DNA from: Lamellibrachia columna
Taxonomy: Eukaryota; Annelida; Polychaeta; Sabellida; Siboglinidae
NCBI GenBank assembly: GCA_963662155.1
Contig: OY759271.1
Coordinates: 1,400,132-1,464,131 of the forward strand
DNA length: 64,000 nt
Direction of reading: 5' to 3'
Part shown: piece by piece, positions 1 to 11,800 of the stretch
Layout: each line of letters begins with the position of its first letter
How positions within the stretch are numbered: the stretch's first letter is position 1
Made by a program: the position numbers and the translations under genes
Notes under the pieces: model-generated
What the model was told of the DNA's origin: nothing
Seen by the model: only the letters and a program-made list of their open reading frames with translations
Database searches by the model: none

Positions 1-947
1 ATAATAAAATTCACATTCCAAGAAATCGGAACATCAATCAATATATGGGTAGCAAAAATAGGTGCTTTGTACCTTTTTCAGTGTAATTATGTTTTGTTTT
101 AATGTTTAAAATGTTAATTGAAGCAAAGAATGAAATGAGTCTGATGTTCAGCCAGCGTAATTTATGTGGTTAACATACCCCGTTTCAAAGTTCAACACAA
201 TGAGTAATGCATGAAGAGAGAATGCACCTGCCTCTCTGTATTTGTCCCCTACACTGGAAACGCCCTCTGCGATGCCGGTCTGACCCCTTTGCGTGACACA
301 TGTCCAACTGTACAAGTGAGTCAATCTATTAACAAAACGCAACTTTTTACCCAGTGGTCAAGTGCTCTGTTTTTGAAGTTTTTATGAGGCAAAGTTGTGC
401 AATAAATCATTTCCAATTTATATGTTACTGACCAGATTTTCATTTAATAAACGGTTGTAGCGTGTGCAGTTTAGGTAATTCTTAATATTTTATTAGTATC
501 GGTTATGATGAGGAATAAGCAGCCTTCCAAGTCATCATTCATGATTGAAGTAAGCTATGATGCATCAGAAATCCATTAGATAGTGACAAAGATGCACTTA
601 CTGTTGCAAAGTGGTGACTACTACGTCAGATACGGAGGTTGCATTCTTTCAGCATAACTTACTTTGTGCTTGGAGTGTTTTGTTTGAAATTGACATTTTT
701 CCAGATTGTGCAGATTTATTTATAGTTGATGCTACAAATAGACACATAACGTAAGGTCTAACCTTTGTACATGTTTCTAGTATAGTTTTCCGATTGTAAT
801 TTGAAATACTTTGGTGCTAATAAATGGAATTACCTGATAAATTATTGTGATTTTGAATTTGGGATAGTAAAAGTGAATATAATATAAGAGAAATCCAAAC
901 AGATGTTGATAAATTTTCTTTTCTACAATTAATGGTCATGCACTATT

Positions 948-1200
948 GGTTCACCATCATCAGTGTTCTGTCACCATCATCATCATCATCGTCATAACCA
1001 TCATCATAATCATCATCATCAGTGTTCTTGTCACCATAATCATCATCATCATCAGTGTTCTTGTCACCATAATCGTCATCATCGTCATCATCAGTGTTCT
1101 TGTCACCATAATCGTCATCATCAGTGTTTTTGTCACCATAATTGTCATCATCGTCATCAGTGTTCTTGTCATCATCATCATCATCGTCATGATGATGATG
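948..1200 (+). repeat. CAT-rich microsatellite/minisatellite
   Basis: Runs of CATCATCAT interspersed with a recurring CAGTGTTCTTGTCACCATAAT motif at intervals of roughly 20-45 bases. Several frames on both strands are open only because the unit is trinucleotide-based. Confidence 0.85.
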
Positions 1201-1934
1201 AAGAAGTTTTGTGGACAGTATAAGCTAGGAAGGCAGAGTTTTCTTGTGTCTTTAGTAGGAGATTGGTGGTAAGACACTGGTCAATTTAATTTATGCAACT
1301 GAGCAGGTTGCTGTTCTTTATTATCTGTGACTGTAAATGCACAGAACTTCTGTGTTGACTACTGTGTTTATTATGGTTGAGATGTTTCTACCATAAACCA
1401 CCCTTGGAGGGCCCCTCCTGTGAACCGCCCTACCTAGTTTCTCTCCTACAGTGTATGCTTGCACTCTATTAAGCAACACTTTGTTGTTTGAACTGCCATT
1501 TCTTTGTTTAAAGTACCAGTGTAAATTATGTGTTTCTTTGTTCATGCAACGTTAAACACGTGGCTGGACCGAGTAAACCAAGATTACATTGTACTTTACT
1601 GTTACTTCTTCTACGAGTTGTTTTGCTTTTAATTGCACGAATAAATCTGCATTGTTATGTTTAATTGTGTGAATAAATCTGTGTGTTTGTTTTGTCACAA
1701 GTGGTTTATGTTTGTGTTAGGTTAAAGACATCCAGGGTGTGTTGTGTTATGAAATGGCTGTGTTTCAACAGCAAGGTCACATTGGCTGGGTCATATGATT
1801 GGAAAAGGAGGGTCCGTGGGCATGGTTTTCTTGGAATGAGTGATTGGTATAGCTCTGGGACTAGTTAGTGCCATGACTAGGGAGTCTCAGTGGGTTTACC
1901 TCATCAATGTACTACACCCACTTGTTCACCCATT

Positions 1935-2170
1935 CTCTCATCCATTCATCAACTCACCCACTCACTCACTTGCTCGCTCACTCACTCACTCACTCACTCA
2001 CTCACTCATTCGCATGCTCGCTCGCTCCCTCACTCACACGCTTGCTTGCTCGCTCACTCACCCACTCGCTCGCTCGCTCACTCAGCCACCCTCAGTCATA
2101 CCCACCCATTCACTCACTCACTCACACACTCACATACTCACTCACTCACTCACTCACTCACTCACTCATT
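1935..2170 (+). repeat. CTCA/CTCG tetranucleotide microsatellite
   Basis: Long run of CTCA with interspersed CTCG and CTTG variants. Three overlapping plus-strand ORFs through it are artefacts of the tetranucleotide. Confidence 0.9.
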
Positions 2171-2519
2171 GTTGTCCACTACAATATGCAATGTACAGGA
2201 CAGCAAGCAGTTTGAACCTAGGGTAGTATTTAATTCCTTTGAATGAAAGACTCATTCAATCATGTCCTCATACAAGGTAGTTAGCATGGATGCTTCTGCC
2301 ATGATTCAAGTGTTTGAGAGATAATGAGAGTCCACAGCTGGCTACCTATTTATCCCTTGTCACCCTGTGTGGGATATTTTACTTCCCGTGGCATAGACGC
2401 CAGGTAGTTATGAAAAACAGTATGAACAGGTGAAGAGGTGATGATGTCAAGTTTTTTTGTGCCCCCGTCATTCTGAGGTGTTTCTGGGGTTGCTTCTGTC
2501 AGCAGGTGATCTTTTCACA

Positions 2520-2700
2520 TGTCTAAGATGTGTCTGAAGCTCGCTTTTCAAATTTGTCTGTGTTTGTAGCTTCAGGCATATGCACGTCAGTGGGTGATTC
2601 TGGAATTGTTATCATACTTTCAGCACCTCTCTGAAGCCTATTTTTGTAAAGTATTTGTTTTGTAGGTTCAGACATGCTCAGGTGAGGAGGTAGTGAGGAG
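2520..2700 (+). repeat. Two decayed copies of the exon-1 intron/exon junction
   Basis: Around 2530 and 2630 the sequence CTGAAGC followed by a T-rich tract, GTAG and TTCAG(G/A)CA(T) repeats the layout of the real junction at 2750-2800 (CTGAAGCC, T-rich tract, TTTGCAG, GTTCGGAC). The copies are spaced about 100 bases apart and have lost the reading frame. Confidence 0.6.
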
Positions 2701-2785
2701 GTAGTGAGGAGGTAGTGCTTTCACATTTATGGGATTATGTGTGAATGTCCCTGAAGCCTTTTACTCAAAGTGTTTGTCTTTGCAG

Positions 2786-2877
2786 GTTCGGACGAGCTCA
2801 GGCCAGGAAGTGATGTTACCAGCCATGATATTTCTTGTGCCAGCACCAGACGTGGAGGCCGTCCGCACAGCACAGAG
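2786..2877 (+). CDS. MACF1: Spectraplakin exon 1: end of SH3 / start of following plakin helix
   Basis: Encodes residues 1-30 plus two bases of the next codon. It contains [20 protein letters not shown], matching the GxEVxVPSVCFxVPPP segment that closes the SH3 domain inside plakin domains. Acceptor TTTGCAG, donor AG|GTAAGA. The start phase is inferred from continuity with exon 2. Confidence 0.88.
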
Positions 2878-5800
2878 GTAAGAACCTGAGAGAGATTCCT
2901 CTTGAGAGAGATTCCTCCTGAGATAGATTGCTCCTGGGATATATTCCTCCTGGGATAGATTCCTCCAGTGGTAGAATGCTTGGCTGTTACTGTGGAGTCA
3001 TGATTTGTACAAAATGGAAATTTAGAAGAAACCCACACATGTCAAAACTGAGAAGAGGCACTGCAGAAAAAATGCATGCCACTGAAACACTGAGTCCGAC
3101 ACTATGATGATAAATCCAAGTTTTTATTTGATATCTGCAATTGATCTTGTTCCTCATCAAGTCTCAAGTCTCAAGTAGTTATACTCCAAACAGCCCAATC
3201 TTGAGCTAACGCAGGAGTTTGGACCAACGGCTTTTAGTGTCTCTTCCGAAAGACACGGGCAAAGTGGGGTGAACGAAATTGCCCAAGCTTTGAAACGGCG
3301 GAGGTGGAGTCGAACCACCGTCCTCTCGATCAACAGGCGGGTGCTCTAACCATTAGACCACCGCTCCTCCTCATGGATCAGACTGCTGAGCCACCGTCGC
3401 TCTCATAAATGGAAATCTCAACTTTGTATCCTACATCAATATTCTGTCTCAGATCATCATTTTTGATCTCGAGGGGTGTGCAAGGAAGAAAATTAAACTT
3501 GCGGATTGTAAAAATTGAGCAATGTTGGTCGAGGAAGTATGCCACACATTATGTTGACAGGCAGTTTCGCATTTCTGATCATAAATTCTCACAGCTCCTT
3601 GGAAACAAAAACAGCTTCTTGGATTTTGTCAACAAAAACAGCAGGACTGACCAACTTGTCACTGATACATTGGCTTCAACTTCCTAGGCGCCAATGTCAC
3701 CTACAATAATAGATTGACTCCCTCCCAAGCTTGAATCACAGCTGATTTCAGAGGTCATTACAGTATAATCCAGTCTCCAATTTATTTCCTGGTAAAGACA
3801 GACAAACAGTGTCTGACAGGATGCTGCTTATTGCTGTACTAGAAAACATGGTGAAGATTTGTATTAAGCACTTCTAATTAATAGTCACCTTATTTTATTG
3901 TTTAATAAAATATGAAGCTTGCCTAGAGGCAAGATCAACATTAACATCTGAAACTGTATTAATTTTACACTACATGTATTGGTATACATAACACTAAAAT
4001 ATTAAGATGATGATATATGAAATAGGTTAATATGGTGTAATGAAAATATGTAATAAAGCAAATAAACAGTTAAAAAAAATACAGTGGGCTCATATTAAAA
4101 TGATTGTAATTCACATATTATGATCACAAATGTATTTTGAAAATATATTTATTCATATATTTCTTGACATAGATCAAATGCAGCTCTACTTGGATGTTTT
4201 GGCTTGTGATTCTGAATTAGTCACATGACCCTGGGAGCATGCTGTCATGTGATTTATGGCCCAGACTTCATGCTGGCTCATGGGAGTATTCATTGCCATG
4301 GAAGCCCTCTAAGTGCACGCAGATATTTTTAATTGAAGTGTCTAATGTGTATTGGGTGTTTTATGTTCTCTGGCTCTCTCTCTCTATATATATATATAGA
4401 GAGACAGAGTCAGTGTAGCTGGACACTAAGTAGTGAATCATGTGGCTTATAAATATACAAACTGGGAGGTCTTGAAGTGGCTGACCATTCAGGGTAATGG
4501 ATGTGGGGTGTGGACTTAGATAGGGATGGGGGGGGACTTGTGGGTGGGGTAGTTTTTATTATCAGATAATTGTCACAGGCACAAAGGGGGGGGGAGTGAT
4601 TTATACTATGAGTGACTTTTGTTTTCATCACGAAGATAAGACTGAAGGGAACGTCATTATATTTTATGTCGAGGTGGTTTCTAGTCCTGGATTTGAATGT
4701 GTACATATACACTCATACGCATGCATACTTTGTGTTTACCTTTGTAGACACACACTTATAAGATACTTTGAAATGTATGAAATCACCAAAATATTAATAA
4801 AGTTTATACTTGCAAGATATATTTTTGGTAATAATAAAAATACTTGGGCCAGCACTAAGCTTAAACTGTTTTTTAGTTAAAATAAATATGTGCAGATCAT
4901 AAAATACCAATACAACAGTCTAATCACCCTGATGACAAAACCTAAATTATATGGTCATAGCTGCTTCTAGGGTGTTCCATAATTATGAAGACCCTTTTGT
5001 CAATAGTGATAATATATTTTAAACAACAAATAGTTTAGATATTTTTAATCATATCAGCAGGTGACAAGATACATATCATATTATATTAATCTTCTTTGTT
5101 GTTATCCGTGAATTAATCTTTCCTATGCAATTGACATCAGCCCATTGTTGAGAATTAGTGTATGATTGTCCACCAGGGTGCGCCAGCAGCTGCTCGCCAC
5201 CTGGTCTGACTGTGTGAGTCTGGTGAAACAGCAGGCGATGAAGTTCTTCACACGCTACTTCGACAAGAAGGACAGCAAAGAGGTAAGAGTCATTGATGAT
5301 GATGTGAAACCATACCCTCATTTAGACCGTTGACTTCTCCTTGCAATCTCTCTAGTCACTTTGAGTCCACCATCCGTCCACAGTTGTAACGTTATCCATT
5401 GTACCATAATTTGTTTAATTTTTTACTATGTAACTAAATAAATTATTACAAATATTACCTATCACTTCTGCAGCGATGTTACTTAAAATCCAGCAAATGT
5501 GTTTTGTTTGTAAAAAACCATTTTGTATTATATTGACTGCTCCCTGTGCAGGTCACATGTGTTTTTTTTGTAAAGAACATTTTGTGTTATATTGACTGCT
5601 CCCTGTGCAGGTCACATGTGATTTGTTTGTAAAGAACATTTTGTATTATATTGACTGCTCCCTGTGCAGTTCACGTGTTTTGTTTGTAAAGAACATTTTG
5701 TGTTATATCGACTGCTCCCTGTGCAGGTCACATGTGTTTTGTTTGTAAAGAACATTTTGTGTTATATTGACTGCTCCCTGTGCATGTCAAATGTGATTTG

Positions 5801-8800
5801 TTTGTAAAGAACATTTTGTATTATATTGACTGCTCCCTGTGCAGGTCACATGTGTTTTGTTTGTAAAGAACATTTTGTATTATGTTGACTGCTCCCTGTG
5901 CAGGGCACATGTGTTTTGTTTGTAAAGAACATTTTGTATTATATTGACTGCTCCCTGTGCAGGTCACATGTGTTTTGTTTGTAAAGAACATTTTGTATTA
6001 TATTGACTGCTCCCTGTGCAGGTCATATGTATTTTGTTTGTAATGAACATTTTGTATTATATTGACTGCTCCCTGTGTAGGTCACATGTCTTTCGGAGCC
6101 ACAGCGGGCGGACGTGCTCAAATGTCTTGACATGTCGACACTGCTTGCATCAAGCCCCCAGGGGGCAGCACCTGCAGTGCAGCAGTTTCTTGCCGGAGTT
6201 CAGCAGTGGCACAATCAAGCAGCATCACGCAAACCTCCACGCAAAGGTCCATTGAATTTCTGTATTCGTTTGTATAAATCCGTGTGCAGATTCCTATCAA
6301 GTATCTCCATCTGTCAGGCTACGAGATATACCTACATCAAACGAAATCTGCCTACATATCTACTTACTTTCCATGCAGATTGAGTATCTACAAGGCTACA
6401 AATATGTATATAAAAAAATCTTATAGAATTCACAGCAAATATACGTATTTTTTTTTTTGGTAAATTGGAAATATCCATATCAATGCAGGATACAGCCATT
6501 TTACTCCCAAAGTTTGTATACAAAATGGAATGTCTGATAGTTTAAGTTTGGATTTACGAGACCTGCTGTTGTAGAAGCAAACCCACCAAGGACAAGATGT
6601 TCACCATTCCGAGTTTTATTTAGTTGCCTATCTATTTGCATTCGGGTTAAAAAAAATTAAATAATAGGTCTTTCAAGCCAAGTCTTTCAAGCCCTGACCA
6701 CCTTACTGTGTTATAGAGTAATATATGGTTTTTACTTATGTATTCATATAAGTGCATGTCAATAAAACATTCACATTCGCGGGGAGCTCCCTGCAAGGGA
6801 CTAAATATTATCTCCAACATATTTCCAACATATTTTATCTGAATTTGTTTATTTGCGATGTTCTGTAGAATTTACGAAGGAAAAAGCAACATTAAATGGT
6901 GTTTGTTGTTTCTTCTGGCTCGCAGATCAGACAGGCAGCGCGCCTGGTGTGCACGACAAGTGGCAACACAACGCAAAACTGCTGCAACATGTTCAGGTGA
7001 GGCGACTGGTTGAAAGTAGTTAATTGTTTTCAACGAGAGCGAGGGATGGCAGAGTGGAGACGGCAGTAGACAGGATCAATGATGGAAGCAGAAGAAGAAA
7101 AAAATCTACGACCAATATTGATGCCCGTCTCATCCCGGACTTTGGGGAGAAAGGAGAATAACGGTTGTTTTCAATATCTCACAAATTAGTCATTGTGATG
7201 TCATATTTGAAGTTCAGAGTGCATTGAACAGTCCCAAGGACTGGATACTGTACTATATAAGAATGTACCTTTGTAATTATTATTCATGATGATATCATAA
7301 TATGTTATTATGCATTTGCATGACATCAGGTGCTTAGTCGTGTGGTAGGTTTTAACGACATGACTGTTCTGTCACTTGCTAGGAATTTGAGACATACATA
7401 AAGTCGTACAAAGACGACATTGATGCGACGTGTCGGAAACACCAGCACCTGGTTGGAGAGACAGACACAGATCTCAAATATGTCAGCAGTGCCTACATAG
7501 AGAAGTGAGTGCAACCACATTTGACGTTTGGATTTTTTAGTTGAAAGAGCTTCTAAATAATGTATAGTTTATCATTGATTATTATGTCAATTACAATAAA
7601 AAAATTCGTTATTCTTGGGCATATGCCAATCAGAAACCTGTAATTGTTTATCCTTGCTACTGTCTCTATGGTAATTGTCGAAATAATTGTTGAAAATGCT
7701 GTCAAACTCAAAAAACTCAGATGGAAGGAAACCTCCTGATTTACTAAAAACACAACCACTAGAAAGAGTGGCATGGGTTTTTTAAAGTAGCTCAGTAACA
7801 TGAACAATGTTCAGCCAATCAGCAATATCCTATGGTGTATGTTTTGAAATGCAACATTTGGTAAATTCTTACATCTGTAAGGTTGGAAGAGAACCATTGA
7901 GACAAAAATCTAATATTTTATTACTTTAATGTAATATTAAGTACTACTTTTATATGCATGTATAAGTTTATTCTGACAGTTGTAGTAGTGCTAAATTTAT
8001 TAGCATTTAAAACTGAATTAGATAGACTCAGGCAAACGAAGATGATGATTTCACAACTGAGAGATTAGTTATTAATTATTATTATTAATTAGTTATGAAG
8101 AACGCCTAAAAGAATGTGGTTTAACAACCCTAGAGAAAAGGAGGTTAAGAGGAGATCAAATTGAAGTTTTTAAGGTTTTGAATGGGTATGAAAATATTGA
8201 TAGAAATATGTTTTCTCACTCTAAAAAGATAGTAGAACTAGAGGACATGAGGTAATATTAGTAAAGGATCAGTGTAGATTGGATATCAGGAGGTATCCAT
8301 TCTCACAGAAGACAATAAATGAATGGAACAAATTATCTACAGATTGTGTAAATGCTGGCAGCATGAATGTGTTTAAAAACAAGGTTGACACATATCTCAG
8401 GAGGGCGGGTTACACATAGATGAAAAATTGTTGGATCCTCGATAAACCAATGACTTCCTTGTCCACTTGCTATCTGAGTCTTTGCTTTGGATACAATCTT
8501 GTTAAAAGTCGCATTAGACAAATTGTAAACATAAATACTAAGAATCAGAAACAAAGGCATAGATAACATTTGGGATTGTCAAACTTGGTATTACTCCGAA
8601 GAATTATATTTTAGCTAAGTCATTGTGAAATTAAATAAATTATTATTAAATATGGATGCCTGTTTTGAATATTTGTGCACCACATTGAAATGTATTACAC
8701 TTCCGCTCTAAGGGTCTTTGCAAATATAAAATAATTCCAATAAATTAAAAACGAAATGGATGTAGTTGAATTGGTCAAGTCTCCCACCACCTAATTCTAT

Positions 8801-11800
8801 CTAATTTTTTTGTCTATATTTACCAAGCCCCTAGGTTGCTTGCCTGCACTGTTTGTTAACTGACACAATGTTACAGATGCTTAACATTTCATGTAACACC
8901 TGCAGGCTGAAGCCCGTGGAGATTAAACACAAAGTGCCAGAGGACGAAAATTTGCCTGGTCACATGACCCTGGCGGAGAAGACACCAACGAAAAGAAAAC
9001 CAGAGACGGAAGAAACGGAGACAGTTGAGACAGAACAGACAGAAACAGTGATACGATCTCTGTCAAATGACTTCTACTCGTCACAGACAATTAAACAGAC
9101 CCAGACCTTCGTCATCGTCGGTGTCATTGACCCACGCACTGACGAGGAAATCAGCATCTTCCACGCGATCCAAGACGGTGTGATCAGCCGCGCCCATGGC
9201 CTGTACTGCAACCCAGTCACGGGCATCAGCATGCCGATCCCCGAAGCAATGAACCGAGGGCTTATCAAAGTCGAGTATACTGACACGTCGATTGAGATGG
9301 GAGAACTGGTGACACAAGGAATCATTCGAGCGACAACGAGTACAGAGGTCGTGTCATACATGGTGCACAAGGTTGTAGACCCAGAAACCAATGACTTGAT
9401 TAGCATACTTGAGGCTGTGCAACGTGGTATAATTGACTTGGCACTGGGGCAGTACCACAACACTGTGACTGGCGAGCGACTGTCAATCCCTGATGCAATT
9501 GAGCAGGGCTTGCTGCAGGTGGAGGTGGCAGACAGACAGCCAAGGACAGACATTGTCGATGGCACTAATGACAGCCCAGGGGTTGTTGTCGTTGGGGTGA
9601 TGAACCCAGAGACGGGAAAACATGTTAACCTTCCCGAGGCAATCAAACTCGGTATTATTGATATGGAGAATGGTGCATATCGTGATCCCGTTACCGGAGA
9701 GACAATGCCGATCGCCACGGCGATCAGCCGAGGTTTCATCAAAGTGAGACCAGCCGATCCGGAGAAGGACAGGAATTCGATCCACGTCATCCCCGGACAC
9801 TTGATTGGTGACATTGACTTCGAGCCAGCTCAGACTGAGATCAGTAGCGCCATCTATGGGAAATTGAAAGACAAACTAGACCTACAGCAAAAGGGAATCT
9901 ACGAGCAAGCGACAAGTGAGGAGTTCACTATAGAGGAAGCATTTGAAAGTGGCATCCTTGGTTTTGATCCGCTCAGCATTGCCAATATTGAGGGTCAGAA
10001 GTACTCACTTCCTGAAGCTTCAGTTCTTGGGCTCATTGAGCCGACCACCATGGCATCTATCCTGGAGACTGTCGAGCCTTACTGTCTTCAGAGGCTAATC
10101 GACTCAAAGGAACTGAACCCAGCGACGGGGAAGTACCGTGACCCACGACTGCGCCGACTAATGCCACTGGATGAGGCAATCTCTGCCAAGCGAGTCGATT
10201 CAGATTTGGTCTTCTACACCCATGTTCCATCGCACAGCATCACATCCCTGAGTTCGGCAGTTGACAGCCAACAGTGGAACCCCAAGACTGGGATGCTGAT
10301 GGAAGCTGGGGAGGAGATGACCCTGGAACAAGCCATCAGTCAGGGGATTGTGGACCCGGAAATCGACAGTGCAAAGGCAGTCACCCAGGCTGCATCCTTG
10401 AAGTTTCTGAAGACATTCCTTGATACTGAACAGAAGCAGGTTTCACTGCCGTGGAAAAAGGAGGCAGAGTCTCTTGATCATGCGATTCTTTCCGGAGCTT
10501 TTGATATCGGTAGAACTAGTTTCGTCAATGCCACTGACGGCAGAGCATTCTCTCTACCTGAAGCCGTAGACATGAAACTCATAGAACCGGAAACTGCGAA
10601 GAATATCTATGAGGTGCTGAGCAGCTGTTCATTGAGTGCTGTTATAGCAGATGGATGCATTGACCCTAAAACTGGCAAGTACATTGACGAGGAAACCAAT
10701 GCAAAAATGTCAATGCATGAAGCCATCGAGAGGGGCAGCCTTGATCCAACCTGTGTGTTCCTCGTAGATAACGCAACACACAAAGTAAAGTCCCTGCAGG
10801 CGTTCATCGAGGATGGACAATTTAATCCAGCATCTGGGAAGTTCGTGGATCCCAACACGAACCAGGAGGTGACGATCGCTCGTGCCATTGAACAGGGCAT
10901 CATTGCGGCTGACTTCAGCACCGACGAATTCATCAAAGAGAAATGCACGTTGGCCGACTTGATCAACGGTGCAAAATTGAACACTGCCAAGGCACAATTC
11001 GATGCACCAAATGGTCAGCAGATGTCACTGAAGGAGTCGCTCGCCAATGGGTTCCTGACCCTGAACTCTTTGGTTCAGGTGGAACCGCAGACAGGACATG
11101 TGGTGTTGGCTGGGGACGGTGATATTGTGAAGGCTCTTATCGACACCAAGGGCAATCTTGACTGGGTCGGGGAGGTAGAGACATCCCTGGCCCAACAGAC
11201 GGCGCCATCTAGCAGCAAGCAAGACATTCAACAGCATCTAGTAAAATGCCAGGTAAGGTGTTTATTTAAGATATAATAAGGTTATTTTGAGTGAAAACCT
11301 ACATCTATAATGTACTGTGACTTGAAGTGTGCATTATAGCCAGTAGAAGGAAGAGACAGGAAAGATCACATACATTTGTTATAACATAACTTTTATGTTT
11401 CCATAACAGAACACATGCTTATACATGTGTGCCCTTATGCATGCAATCATGCGTGCGCGCGCGCGCGCGCGCGCGCACACACACACACGCACACGCACAC
11501 ACATGAAGAAAACAACTTTGGCACATTTTTGGTGTCATTCTATACAAACTAACAACCAGAGACCTTAGGCAGAAGAGAAGATATTAGCATTTCGATATTA
11601 CCATTTTGAACAATGAATTCATGTTACACTGGTGACCAGTAGTACCGTGGCAGATTACTCACTTCATTTCAACATCCTGATTTACACCAATGATTTAATA
11701 TATATTTTATTAATCTTTATATCAAAAAGATGGCACAGAAGATATTGAGAGACTACACCAAGTGATGACCAAGATAATATGATGTTTATAGGACATCCAG

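Larger units (their letters stand above)
1..2785 (+). other. Upstream intron of the spectraplakin; no exon recognised
   Basis: No ORF in this stretch resembles plakin, SH3 or spectrin sequence. It holds a CAT/CATCAT trinucleotide-type microsatellite (about 948-1200), a CTCA tetranucleotide array (about 1935-2170) and, just before exon 1, two decayed copies of the exon-1 splice junction (about 2520-2700). The upstream exon supplying the first part of the SH3 domain must lie before base 1 or is not recognisable here. Confidence 0.6.

Noticed and set aside
963..1223. Histidine-rich protein
   Set aside because: Translation of a CAT/CATCAT microsatellite, with overlapping open frames on both strands.
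1840..2246. Three overlapping Ser/Thr/His/Leu-rich ORFs
   Set aside because: CTCA tetranucleotide array read in all three frames.
3300..3372. Functional tRNA gene on the minus strand
   Set aside because: Boxes A and B are good, but the anticodon arm does not pair and the sequence is the head of a dispersed repeat present in several copies.
8853..8905. ATG at 8853 as the start of an 807-codon gene
   Set aside because: The coding similarity begins after the acceptor CCTGCAG; the upstream 53 bases are intron, and exon 5 joins in phase to the exon at 8906.
9074..9814. 246-codon antisense ORF within the plakin-repeat exon
   Set aside because: Opposite-strand shadow of a long, compositionally biased coding exon, with no plausible protein features of its own.
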